Under the pieces are notes generated by a model that saw only the letters and a list, made by a program, of their open reading frames with translations, was not told where the DNA came from and searched no databases. The position numbers were made by a program, and so were the translations under genes. A DNA stretch of 9,278 nt from Candidatus Aenigmatarchaeota archaeon (GTDB taxonomy: Archaea; Aenigmatarchaeota; Aenigmatarchaeia; GW2011-AR5): positions 1-9,278 of the forward strand of contig JACQNX010000061.1 in NCBI GenBank assembly GCA_016202875.1. The letters are read 5' to 3'. Positions 4,593 through 9,278 of this stretch are shown one piece after another (position 1 is the first letter of the stretch; every line of letters begins with the position of its first letter).

Positions 4593-4922
4593 CTATTTTT
4601 CGACAACCTCTCTCTGTGTTTTCCACTTTCCCTTATTAAAATAAAACCATGGACTTGGTTTCCGCATTTTAATGTTATTGCCACGATTTTTCTCCAATTG
4701 AAAACTGTATTCTTCATAAATAGGGTTTGCAAGGAGACTTTCACACATATTTCTTACCTGTCTGTACGCAACGCGGTATGTCATTTCGTCCAGTGTTATT
4801 TCAAAATACTTACCCTTGTCGACACTGACAATTGCTGGATAATTCCTTAGCATTTGCATTGTATGAGCATTTTCTGGACTCTCGACATCTCGCCTAAACC
4901 TTACATGTATTTTGGCTAACAT
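4593..4922 (-). CDS. purS: PurS homologue (FGAM synthase small subunit) with a basic C-terminal tail
   Basis: 109 residues. The first 80 or so match PurS: a beta-strand start (AKIHVRFRRDVESPENA), a central YFEITLDEMTYRVAY, and the signature MCESLLANPIYEEYSFQLE (about 59-77). PurS forms the FGAM synthase complex with PurL and PurQ in purine synthesis. Normal PurS ends soon after this signature; here about 30 extra basic and aromatic residues follow (RKPSPWFYFNKGKWKTQR). No other pur gene is in the window. A TATA element (4941-4951) about 25 bases before ATG 4922, with no Shine-Dalgarno, suggests its own leaderless promoter, placed over the stop codon of the gene before it. Confidence 0.82.
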   Translation of the reverse strand: MLAKIHVRFRRDVESPENAHTMQMLRNYPAIVSVDKGKYFEITLDEMTYRVAYRQVRNMCESLLANPIYEEYSFQLEKNRGNNIKMRKPSPWFYFNKGKWKTQREVVEK

Positions 4923-4940
4923 AAGATTATGATAACTGGC

Positions 4941-4951
4941 ATTAATTTAAA
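4941..4951 (-). promoter_or_regulatory. TATA element of the purS-like gene
   Basis: TTTAAATTAA on the minus strand, centred about 25 bases before ATG 4922. It includes the TAA stop of the upstream small membrane protein gene. Confidence 0.5.
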
Positions 4952-5132
4952 CCGTTCGCATCGCTGTGAGAAAATAAATCAGCACCACAGCCCAAGCTAT
5001 TGAAAATGCCATTATGTACTTGCCTGCTTTATACTTGTCCCTGTGCAAAAAATATCCAGCCAGTATGCCAGTTGGTATTGGGTTGAATATAGCAGCTATT
5101 GTGCCCAATAGTTCCCATTTGTCAATGCGCAT
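4947..5132 (-). CDS. 61-residue two-helix membrane protein
   Basis: Starts MRIDKWELLG, then a first helix with the motif FNPIPTGILAGYFL (about 16-29), a basic loop (HRDKYKAGK) and a second helix (YIMAFSIAWAVVLIYFL, about 39-55). The NPIPTG motif within a short hydrophobic segment recurs, as I recall, in small uncharacterised archaeal membrane proteins; no function is known to me. ATG 5132 lies inside the last codons of the upstream Nudix gene (11-base overlap), so translation is probably coupled to that gene. Confidence 0.72.
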   Translation of the reverse strand: MRIDKWELLGTIAAIFNPIPTGILAGYFLHRDKYKAGKYIMAFSIAWAVVLIYFLTAMRTV

Positions 5133-5526
5133 TGGTCACACTCTCCAGGACTTTCTTTAAGTCGGGCACTGTCTCGTATTTTTCTATCTCTTTCGGATCT
5201 ATCCATTCGCACTGCTCGTGCTCCCAGTCCAGGCATATGTCTTTTTTCTCTGTTTCAAAAAGAAAAGGATGCACAACCCAGGTTTTGTCGTCTTTTTTTG
5301 TAACCATAGCATCGCCCGCTGATATTAATGTTATCTCTTCCTCCTTTAGTCCTGTCTCTTCCCTGATTTCCTTGATTGCGCATTGCAGCGGCGCCTCGCC
5401 TTCTTCTATGTACCCTGAGATGCCTGCCCATGCCCCCGGGAAAGAGCCAACCTTGTCGCTTCTTTTAAGTATCAGTATCTTGCCTTCATGCACGAGGAAG
5501 CTTGTCACAACATGCGTTTCTCTCAT
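5122..5526 (-). CDS. Nudix hydrolase (second of three)
   Basis: 134 residues. It opens HVVTSFLVHEGKILILKRSDKV and SFPGAWAGISGYIE, the sequence style of archaeal Nudix proteins related to those found next to or fused with eIF2B/ribose-1,5-bisphosphate isomerase-like proteins. The Nudix box is G38-x5-E44-x7-K52-E53-I-R-E56-E57-T-G59-L; only the first Arg is changed, conservatively to Lys. The metal-binding Glu residues are all present, so it should be an active pyrophosphohydrolase. The substrate is unknown; there is no clear ADP-ribose or MTH1 signature. Its ATG overlaps the TGA of the 51-residue ORF (ATGA), and its 3' end overlaps the small membrane gene. Confidence 0.85.
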   Translation of the reverse strand: MRETHVVTSFLVHEGKILILKRSDKVGSFPGAWAGISGYIEEGEAPLQCAIKEIREETGLKEEEITLISAGDAMVTKKDDKTWVVHPFLFETEKKDICLDWEHEQCEWIDPKEIEKYETVPDLKKVLESVTNAH

Positions 5527-5678
5527 AATTTTGCAACCTCTTTATAGAAAAGCAAAATGTCGGCTGCATAAACAAGTTCTTTCTCTGCGCCGCTCCCTGA
5601 TCCTTCTACTCTCAATACGTCATTAACAGTGTCCGTGGTTATCGGATCTAGAAGTTCTGTTCGTGTTGAAAGTGTCAT
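5523..5678 (-). CDS. Unrecognised 51-residue protein linking two Nudix genes
   Basis: ATG 5678 to TGA 5523-5525. Both ends overlap neighbours by exactly four bases (ATGA): the start with the stop of the degenerate Nudix gene, the stop with the start of the next Nudix gene. Such chains are strong evidence for a translated, coupled gene despite the short length. The protein has an N-terminal part TRTELLDPITTDTVNDVLRV, a flexible GSGSGA segment, and a helical end (ELVYAADILLFYKEVAKL). There are no cysteines and no membrane segment. I do not recognise it. It may be a partner or accessory of the flanking Nudix enzymes, but that is inferred from position only. Confidence 0.65.
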   Translation of the reverse strand: MTLSTRTELLDPITTDTVNDVLRVEGSGSGAEKELVYAADILLFYKEVAKL

Positions 5679-6079
5679 GTCTTGCCACCAAGCAGTCCTG
5701 AAACAATTTTCTTTTCCCCTTCATCTCTGAATTTCATGTCCTTGGCATCTTCCGAAGAAATCCATTTATAGGCGTCGTTTTCATGATCAAGTCTTATCTT
5801 CCCGGTAGCCTTGCACTTGTAATAAATAATCATTGTCCACCCCTTAGGATATTTCTTAATCGTGGTGTGAAATACGGCAGCACTTTTCAAATTAAGGTTT
5901 GTCTCCTCTTTTACTTCTCTGGACAAAGCAGACAATGTATCTGTCTCCTCATCTATATGCCCACCTGGAAAAACCCATTTTCCTCTCAGTTTTCCGTGTT
6001 CAGCGTCTCTGAGCATCAGCAGTTTTTTGTCTTTCAGTATGGCAGCATATTGCGATGCATAAAATTTTCTTCGTTTCAT
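5675..6079 (-). CDS. Nudix-family protein with a degenerate Nudix box
   Basis: 134 residues from ATG 6079 (MKRRKFYASQ). The open frame runs upstream, but only through the tRNA-Ser gene. The Nudix helix is recognisable (WVFPGGHIDEETD, then REVKEETNL), with the R54-E-x-x-E58-E59 core intact. However, the first conserved Glu is T46 and the final Gly is N61, and the usual G-E pair of the loop is altered (EET). It may be active with shifted specificity, or a binding protein. The start codon is only three bases behind the 3' end of tRNA-Ser and has no ribosome binding site or TATA of its own, so it is likely made from the tRNA transcript. The stop overlaps the next ORF (ATGA). Confidence 0.82.
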   Translation of the reverse strand: MKRRKFYASQYAAILKDKKLLMLRDAEHGKLRGKWVFPGGHIDEETDTLSALSREVKEETNLNLKSAAVFHTTIKKYPKGWTMIIYYKCKATGKIRLDHENDAYKWISSEDAKDMKFRDEGEKKIVSGLLGGKT

Positions 6080-6137
6080 TAGCGCTGGGGGAGGGATTTG
6101 AACCCTCGCGTGCCGAAGCACACAGGTTTAGCAAACC

Positions 6138-6156
6138 GTGGCGTTCCAAAAGGAAA
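6138..6156 (-). other. tRNA-Ser intron 2 (anticodon stem, 28/29), 19 nt
   Basis: Central helix GGCG (6162-6159) with CGCC (6143-6140), intron hairpin TTCC-TTTT-GGAA, bulges CA|T and AC|G. Joining CA to GGT restores the anticodon stem CAGGT/ACCTG. Confidence 0.8.
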
Positions 6157-6163
6157 TGCGCCG

Positions 6164-6183
6164 TTAGCCGCGCCTGAAGCGCT
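6164..6183 (-). other. tRNA-Ser intron 1 (D loop, 21/22), 20 nt
   Basis: Central helix GGTC (6189-6186) with GGCT (6169-6166), two of the four pairs being G-U wobbles. Intron hairpin GCGC-TTCAG-GCGC. Bulges CA|A and AA|C. Confidence 0.68.
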
Positions 6184-6231
6184 TGGACCAAGCTTGGCTA
6201 CCCCAGCATTTGTAATGTATTTTTAAGGAAA

Positions 6232-6242
6232 GTTTAAATTTA
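6232..6242 (-). promoter_or_regulatory. TATA element of tRNA-Ser
   Basis: TTAAATTTAAA on the minus strand, centred about 29 bases before the tRNA 5' end at 6207. Probably the promoter for tRNA-Ser and the Nudix genes behind it. Confidence 0.5.
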
Positions 6243-6283
6243 ACCAATATCTCTTTTAATTTCTGAGATTTCAATTCTATTGC

Positions 6284-6817
6284 ATGAAGGTCGTTCTTTA
6301 TATGGCCATGACAGCAAATGGCATAATTGCCAAAGAAGATGACGATACAAGCTTTGTTTCTAAGGCTGAGTGGAAAAGTTTTCGCGCGATGATCCGTCGT
6401 ACAGGAAACATGGTTATAGGCAGGCGTACTTATGAGATTATGAGGAAAGCTGACGAATTTGCCGGACTGGATAAGGTGAAGATAGTAGTGGTGACCCATG
6501 ACATTTCTCTCAAAGGTGATACAACAAACATCATTTTTACAAGCAAACAGCCAAAAGAAGTGCTCCGCCTCCTCAAAAAAGAGGGATTTTCTAAGGTGCT
6601 TATTGCCGGCGGCAGCGCACTTAATGCCAGCTTTATGAAGGAGAATCTTGTAGACGAAGTCTATCTGGATGTCGAACCTGCTGTCTTCGGCAAAGGCATC
6701 CGGCTCTTTGCCGAAGCTGATTTTGAAGCTAAGTTAAGGCTTTTGGAGATAAGAAAACTGTCAAAAAACGTAATTCACTTGCATTACGCTGTCGTGAAAA
6801 CTGTCAGAAAAACGTAA
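6284..6817 (+). CDS. RibD_C/DHFR-like reductase
   Basis: 177 residues of the RibD C-terminal/dihydrofolate reductase fold (pfam01872 type). Motifs: MAMTANGIIA (7-16), NMVIGRRTYEIM (42-53), IVVVTH (67-72), VLIAGGSALNASFM (105-118, the NADPH-binding GG at 109-110) and DEVYLDVEPAVFGKGIRLF (124-142). Known members reduce the ribosylamino-pyrimidine intermediate of riboflavin synthesis with NADPH, or act as DHFR-like enzymes; single-domain proteins of this group are hard to assign. A riboflavin kinase is encoded in the same window, but 5 kb away and not in an operon. There is no Shine-Dalgarno before ATG 6284; TTTTAATTT at 6254-6262 lies about 26 bases upstream, so the mRNA may be leaderless. Confidence 0.82.
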   Translation: MKVVLYMAMTANGIIAKEDDDTSFVSKAEWKSFRAMIRRTGNMVIGRRTYEIMRKADEFAGLDKVKIVVVTHDISLKGDTTNIIFTSKQPKEVLRLLKKEGFSKVLIAGGSALNASFMKENLVDEVYLDVEPAVFGKGIRLFAEADFEAKLRLLEIRKLSKNVIHLHYAVVKTVRKT

Positions 6818-6842
6818 ATATATGTGCCAAAATCCCCGAATC

Positions 6843-6850
6843 TTTAAATT
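6843..6850 (+). promoter_or_regulatory. TATA element of the PRC-barrel gene
   Basis: TTTAAATT about 45 bases before ATG 6892. It would start transcription near 6872, leaving a short leader that contains the Shine-Dalgarno AGGAGGT at 6878-6884. Confidence 0.45.
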
Positions 6851-6891
6851 CCTCTGCCGCTATAGATAGCATAGAAAAGGAGGTCATGATA

Positions 6892-7176
6892 ATGCCAGTA
6901 AATGTGAAAAGCTTCTCAGACATAACAAGAAAGGACGTATTCACGCACCGAGGCGTGTATTCCGGAAAAGTCCTGGACATAGGACTTGATCTGGAAAAAT
7001 TCCGCGTCAAATCCCTTGTCGTGGACGCTGTGCGCGGCTCCTTCTTGGCAGACCTCGTAGGGGATAAAAAAGGCGTCATAGTGCCTTACAGCATGGTCCA
7101 GAGCATCGGCGACATAGTGATAATCAAGCACATCCAGCCTGTAGCCAGCGACGAAGAAGCGCCAACTGCCCAGTAA
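6892..7176 (+). CDS. PRC-barrel domain protein
   Basis: 94 residues covering a single PRC barrel. It starts NVKSFSDITRKDVFTHRG, continues with YSGKVLDIGLDLEKFRVKSL, and ends with KKGVIVPYSMVQSIGDIVII followed by an acidic tail. The family is common in archaea and includes RimM-like RNA-processing factors and small proteins with suspected roles in division or RNA metabolism; the partner is unknown. An ATG at 6886 lies in frame, but AGGAGGT (6878-6884) is 7 bases from ATG 6892 and only one from 6886, so 6892 is the start. The downstream T-rich stretch (about 7182-7200) could end the transcript. Confidence 0.88.
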   Translation: MPVNVKSFSDITRKDVFTHRGVYSGKVLDIGLDLEKFRVKSLVVDAVRGSFLADLVGDKKGVIVPYSMVQSIGDIVIIKHIQPVASDEEAPTAQ

Positions 7177-7181
7177 ATGCA

Positions 7182-7200
7182 TTCTTTTGCTGCTTTTTCT
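7182..7200 (+). terminator. T-rich tract after the PRC-barrel gene
   Basis: Runs of T (TTCTTTTGCTGCTTTTTC) without a hairpin follow the stop codon within 10 bases. Archaeal termination often uses such oligo-T tracts. No other support. Confidence 0.3.
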
Positions 7201-7278
7201 TAGTTGTTGCCTGTGCTGTGAACAGCATTTGCGTTCGTCATTGCTCAAAAGGCAAAAATCTCCTTGTTTGCAGCATAA

Positions 7279-7287
7279 CTATATATC
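7279..7287 (+). promoter_or_regulatory. TATA element of the POR-like cluster
   Basis: CTATATATC, centred about 27 bases before ATG 7311. It marks the likely promoter of the gamma-delta-alpha operon and supports a leaderless start at 7311. Confidence 0.5.
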
Positions 7288-7310
7288 AGTTAGTCACCAA
7301 TTATTACGCT

Positions 7311-7790
7311 ATGCTGGTCGTAAAGATCGTGGGTTTGGATGCCGGACCTCTGGCCAAGATTGTTGCCAAGGCAGGTTACCTCTCCGGTCTCTTTGTCCAG
7401 TCGTTCTGCCTCCAGAATAAGGGATACGTCAAGCTTGACAAAAAGCCTCTCCTTTCCAAGCAGGAAGAATTTCCAGATTTTCTCTTGCTTATGGATTCCC
7501 AGAACATTCAAGAAGCACTAAAGCATGCGAAAGAGAAGTCTGTAGTCATATTGAACACACCAGAAAAACCCAAATCGCCAGCGATCAAGAAGAGAAAACT
7601 TAAGGTTTACAGCCTTAATGCAACAGCCCTCGCACTGAGTGTAATAAGAAAGCCAGAGCCTGGTGTGATAATGCTGGGCGCACTTGTGAAGCACTGCGAC
7701 AAGATCACAGCCAAATCTGCGAAGCTTGCAGTAGGCGAAAGAAAGGAGCTGCACCTCGCCTTAGACGAGGGCTTCAGGAATGTGAAGTAG
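7311..7790 (+). CDS. Divergent POR/OFOR gamma-like subunit
   Basis: 159 residues from ATG 7311, against about 180 for typical gamma subunits. The C-terminal half aligns with the family: EFPDFLLLMDSQN (53-65), SVVILN (77-82), VYSLNATALAL (99-109), then GVIMLGALVKHCDKI (118-132). The N-terminal GxGGQG loop that binds ferredoxin-oxidoreductase partners and cofactor is replaced by GLDAGPLAK (8-16), and the usual FPSYGPERRGG-type segment is reduced to QSFCLQNKGYVKL (30-42). The frame is open for 31 codons upstream, but TATA spacing and family length favour 7311. It is first of three genes in the order gamma, delta, alpha, as in archaeal por operons. The family is inferred mainly from the C-terminal half and the neighbours. 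Confidence 0.75.
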   Translation: MLVVKIVGLDAGPLAKIVAKAGYLSGLFVQSFCLQNKGYVKLDKKPLLSKQEEFPDFLLLMDSQNIQEALKHAKEKSVVILNTPEKPKSPAIKKRKLKVYSLNATALALSVIRKPEPGVIMLGALVKHCDKITAKSAKLAVGERKELHLALDEGFRNVK

Positions 7791-7800
7791 GGGAAAATTT

Positions 7801-8064
7801 ATGCTAGCTGATCAGGAAGTAAAGCAGGAAAAAGTCCAGCCCCACACACCACAACAGGCAGGCAAGCCCGCTGAAATGCGCATTCTCAAACCTAAGATAA
7901 ACCTGAGCGTCTGCGAAAAGAACTACAACTGTGTGGTGTTCTGTCCCAGAAATGCTATTTCAATAAATCAGAAAAGCTGGCCTGTCATTACTTATGATTT
8001 ATGCGATGGCTGCCTTATCTGCCTGAGAGAATGTCCTACATCAGCCATCCTAGAGGAAAGATAA
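7801..8064 (+). CDS. POR delta-like ferredoxin subunit lacking one cluster cysteine
   Basis: 87 residues. A 30-residue Gln/Lys-rich N-terminus precedes a two-cluster ferredoxin. Cluster II motif C68-x2-C71-x2-C74 is complete, and its fourth ligand would be C48 (CP). Cluster I motif reads C38-E-K-N41-Y-N-C44: the middle cysteine is Asn, with C78 (CP) as the distal ligand. Only one complete 4-Cys site is left. Delta subunits pass electrons from the TPP/Fe-S core to external ferredoxin; here cluster I may be a [3Fe-4S] cluster, use another ligand, or be lost. It sits 10 bases after the gamma-like gene, and its stop is immediately followed by the alpha-like ATG. Confidence 0.85.
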   Translation: MLADQEVKQEKVQPHTPQQAGKPAEMRILKPKINLSVCEKNYNCVVFCPRNAISINQKSWPVITYDLCDGCLICLRECPTSAILEER

Positions 8065-9102
8065 ATGATAATAAAAAACGAATTGCTGTCAACGCCAGAA
8101 GTTGTAGCTCATGCTGCACAGCTGTCCATGGCAAATCTTGTTTCTTATACGCAGGATAGTTCATTTCCTGTAGTGGAATATATTAAGTCTCTTATGCAGG
8201 CAGATGTGCTGGGATCAGACTCTGCTGCTTCTGCCATAACCGCGGCTCTTGCCGCATCATCTGTTGAAAAGCGTGCCTTTGTACCCATTGCGTATCCAGA
8301 CCCAGCAGCAGTAAGGGAAGCAGCATCAGTGAGGATGCCTGTAGTAATTTTTGCAGCAGCAAACCCGGAGAGCGTAATGCCGCTGCGCGATGCAGGCTGC
8401 ATCATTGTATTCTGTGAATCACACCAGGAATTATTAGACACAATAATCAGGTCTTTCAAAGTTTGTGGAGACAACAAAGTCCTCCTCCCCTGCGTTGTCG
8501 TATGGGACGGTCCCCTGGACTATTCAGAGCCTTTATCGCTGCCCTCAGACCAGATAATAAAGAATTTCCTGCCGCCATTAAAAATGCCCCATAAGCTCGA
8601 CATGAAAAATCCATCGCACCTGGGGCATTATGGTGTGCACGCACGACAGCAGCAGCAAAAAGCCATGGAAAGTGTGTTCAAAATAGCTGCTGCCGTGGAT
8701 GAAAACTGGAATAAGAAATTCAAAAGATCATGGCCAGCAGTTGAAAAACACCAGGCCGACGATGCCGAGCTCCTTCTTGTTACATATGGCTATCATAGCA
8801 GCACAGCCAAAGCTGCAGTAAATGCATTGCGCGCACAGGGCAAGAAAGTCGGGTTAGTGAGGATAAGAATTTATCGCCCATTCCCTCTCCATGCCTTGTC
8901 CTTGCTGAAAGAAAAGAAAGTTGCTGTCCTGGACTTTGCAGCCAGCCCAGGTGCACCGTCGCCGCTGTACCAAGAGATCAAATCATTGGCAAAATTTTCC
9001 CTAAGTTTCATCTCTCTGGACAAATATCTCTCAGAGAAAAACTTTGCCGAAATCTTTGCGAAACTGGAGAAAGCGGAGAAGGAAGAAGTTTACTGGCTGT
9101 AA
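8065..9102 (+). CDS. Divergent POR/OFOR alpha-like subunit
   Basis: 345 residues, somewhat shorter than the usual 380-400. Domain II is well kept: DAELLLVTYGYHSSTAKAAV (233-252), KKVGLVRIRIYRPFP (260-274) and VAVLDFAASPGAPSPLYQEI (286-305). So are RDAGCIIVFCESHQELLD (108-125) and FLPPLKMPHKLDMKNP (168-183). Domain I has decayed: the YPITPxT motif is SYTQDSSFP (27-35), the ESE segment and the TSSxG motif cannot be found (VPIAYPDP at 73-80 instead). These normally contact substrate and TPP. Start ATG 8065 directly follows the delta stop. No beta subunit follows: the next gene is convergent and overlaps the 3' end by 13 bases. Confidence 0.78.
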   Translation: MIIKNELLSTPEVVAHAAQLSMANLVSYTQDSSFPVVEYIKSLMQADVLGSDSAASAITAALAASSVEKRAFVPIAYPDPAAVREAASVRMPVVIFAAANPESVMPLRDAGCIIVFCESHQELLDTIIRSFKVCGDNKVLLPCVVVWDGPLDYSEPLSLPSDQIIKNFLPPLKMPHKLDMKNPSHLGHYGVHARQQQQKAMESVFKIAAAVDENWNKKFKRSWPAVEKHQADDAELLLVTYGYHSSTAKAAVNALRAQGKKVGLVRIRIYRPFPLHALSLLKEKKVAVLDFAASPGAPSPLYQEIKSLAKFSLSFISLDKYLSEKNFAEIFAKLEKAEKEEVYWL

Positions 9103-9278
9103 GGCAAATAGACCATGTGCGTTGCTTCCTTTAATTCGTGCGGCTGGAATTTCAGCTTGAACTTATACAGGGCTTCTGTCTCTGAGCCGCCGAGATTTAC
9201 GCGCTTTACACCTTCATCCTGGAGGCGTAAAAAAGTTTCCATAAAGCATGCTTCTGAGAGCCCTGGCCAGTCATGGTA
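9090..9278 (-). CDS. C-terminal part of a GNAT/FemAB-like acyltransferase (partial)
   Basis: The frame runs in from the right edge (YHDWPGLSEACFMETFLRLQ) and ends at TAA 9090-9092, giving 62 residues. The motif VNLGGSETEALYKFKLKFQP is typical of the last part of GNAT-fold peptidyl- or lipid-aminoacyl transferases of the FemAB/DUF2156 sort, where LGGSE and the FK-x-KF run close the acyl-acceptor site. It meets the alpha-like POR gene tail to tail with a 13-base overlap. The substrate cannot be told from this part. Confidence 0.65.
   Translation of the reverse strand, partial: YHDWPGLSEACFMETFLRLQDEGVKRVNLGGSETEALYKFKLKFQPHELKEATHMVYLPYSQ

Larger units (their letters stand above)
6083..6207 (-). 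tRNA. tRNA-Ser(GCT) with two predicted introns
   Basis: Acceptor GCTGGGG (6207-6201) pairs with CCCCAGC (6090-6084); the discriminator is G6083, as usual for archaeal tRNA-Ser, and CCA is not encoded. The T arm is GAGGG-TTCAAAT-CCCTC. A long variable arm (GTGC-TTCG-GCAC) marks a class II tRNA. Predicted exons are 6207-6184, 6163-6157 and 6137-6083 (24+7+55 = 86 nt). The spliced form has D arm GCC-AAGCTTGGTCCAC-GGC, G26 and anticodon arm CAGGT-TTGCTAA-ACCTG. Without removing an intron inside the 5' anticodon strand, that stem cannot form properly. Confidence 0.9.

Noticed and set aside
6080..6121. Upstream extension of the first Nudix reading frame (start at 6121)
   Set aside because: These codons are the tRNA-Ser T arm and variable arm. 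The true Nudix N-terminus MKRRKF begins at 6079, just outside the tRNA.
7218..7310. Longer start for the POR gamma-like gene
   Set aside because: The extra 31 residues look unlike the family N-terminus, and the TATA element at 7279-7287 would lie inside the coding region. ATG 7311 fits family length and promoter spacing.
1..9278. CRISPR array, insertion sequence, prophage or defence system
   Set aside because: No regularly spaced repeats, transposase or integrase motifs, terminal inverted repeats or nuclease/effector pairs were seen. The only direct repeat is the pair at 2451-2526.

Overview
The window reads as the chromosome of an archaeon. All three tRNA genes contain introns that fold as bulge-helix-bulge (BHB) splice motifs. 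Several genes have an archaeal-type TATA element about 25-28 bases before the start codon and no Shine-Dalgarno site, as expected of leaderless mRNAs. The protein set also fits: a PRC-barrel protein, a DUF5654-like protein, tandem winged-helix regulators, and pyruvate:ferredoxin oxidoreductase-type (POR/OFOR) subunits. Dense packing, many small membrane and zinc-ribbon proteins and 4-base gene overlaps suggest a small-genome (DPANN-like) lineage, but no marker gene here fixes the phylum.

Layout. 1-75 is the tail of a membrane protein. A rhodanese-domain gene (minus) diverges from a stand-alone RibF-type riboflavin kinase (plus), whose 3' end overlaps a tRNA-Glu gene on the other strand. 1163-2142 (minus) is a four-helix membrane protein followed by a tandem winged-helix regulator. 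2196-3044 holds two tiny Cys-rich proteins, a pair of direct repeats with operator-like inverted half-sites, and a decayed coding remnant. 3045-3885 (minus) has two membrane protein genes, followed on the plus strand by tRNA-Val. From 6207 down to 4100 (minus) runs tRNA-Ser(GCT), a Nudix hydrolase with a degenerate Nudix box, an unrecognised 51-residue ORF, a second Nudix hydrolase, a small membrane protein, a PurS homologue and an MTH1-like Nudix hydrolase. Most junctions in the first part overlap by 4-11 bases. On the plus strand follow a RibD_C/DHFR-like reductase, a PRC-barrel protein, and a gamma-delta-alpha set of POR-like subunits. The window closes with the 3' end of a minus-strand acyltransferase-like gene that meets the alpha gene tail to tail.

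Most striking points. (1) The tRNA-Glu(TTC) gene can be folded with four separate introns (after positions 15, 20b, 37 and 45). Removing them gives a normal 75-nt tRNA. tRNA-Ser and tRNA-Val carry two introns each, so this window holds eight tRNA introns. (2) The POR-like cluster lacks a beta (TPP-binding) subunit. The gamma, delta and alpha subunits have each lost hallmark residues, which suggests a degenerate or repurposed complex. (3) A Nudix start codon lies three bases behind the tRNA-Ser 3' end, so tRNA 3' processing would itself make a leaderless Nudix mRNA.
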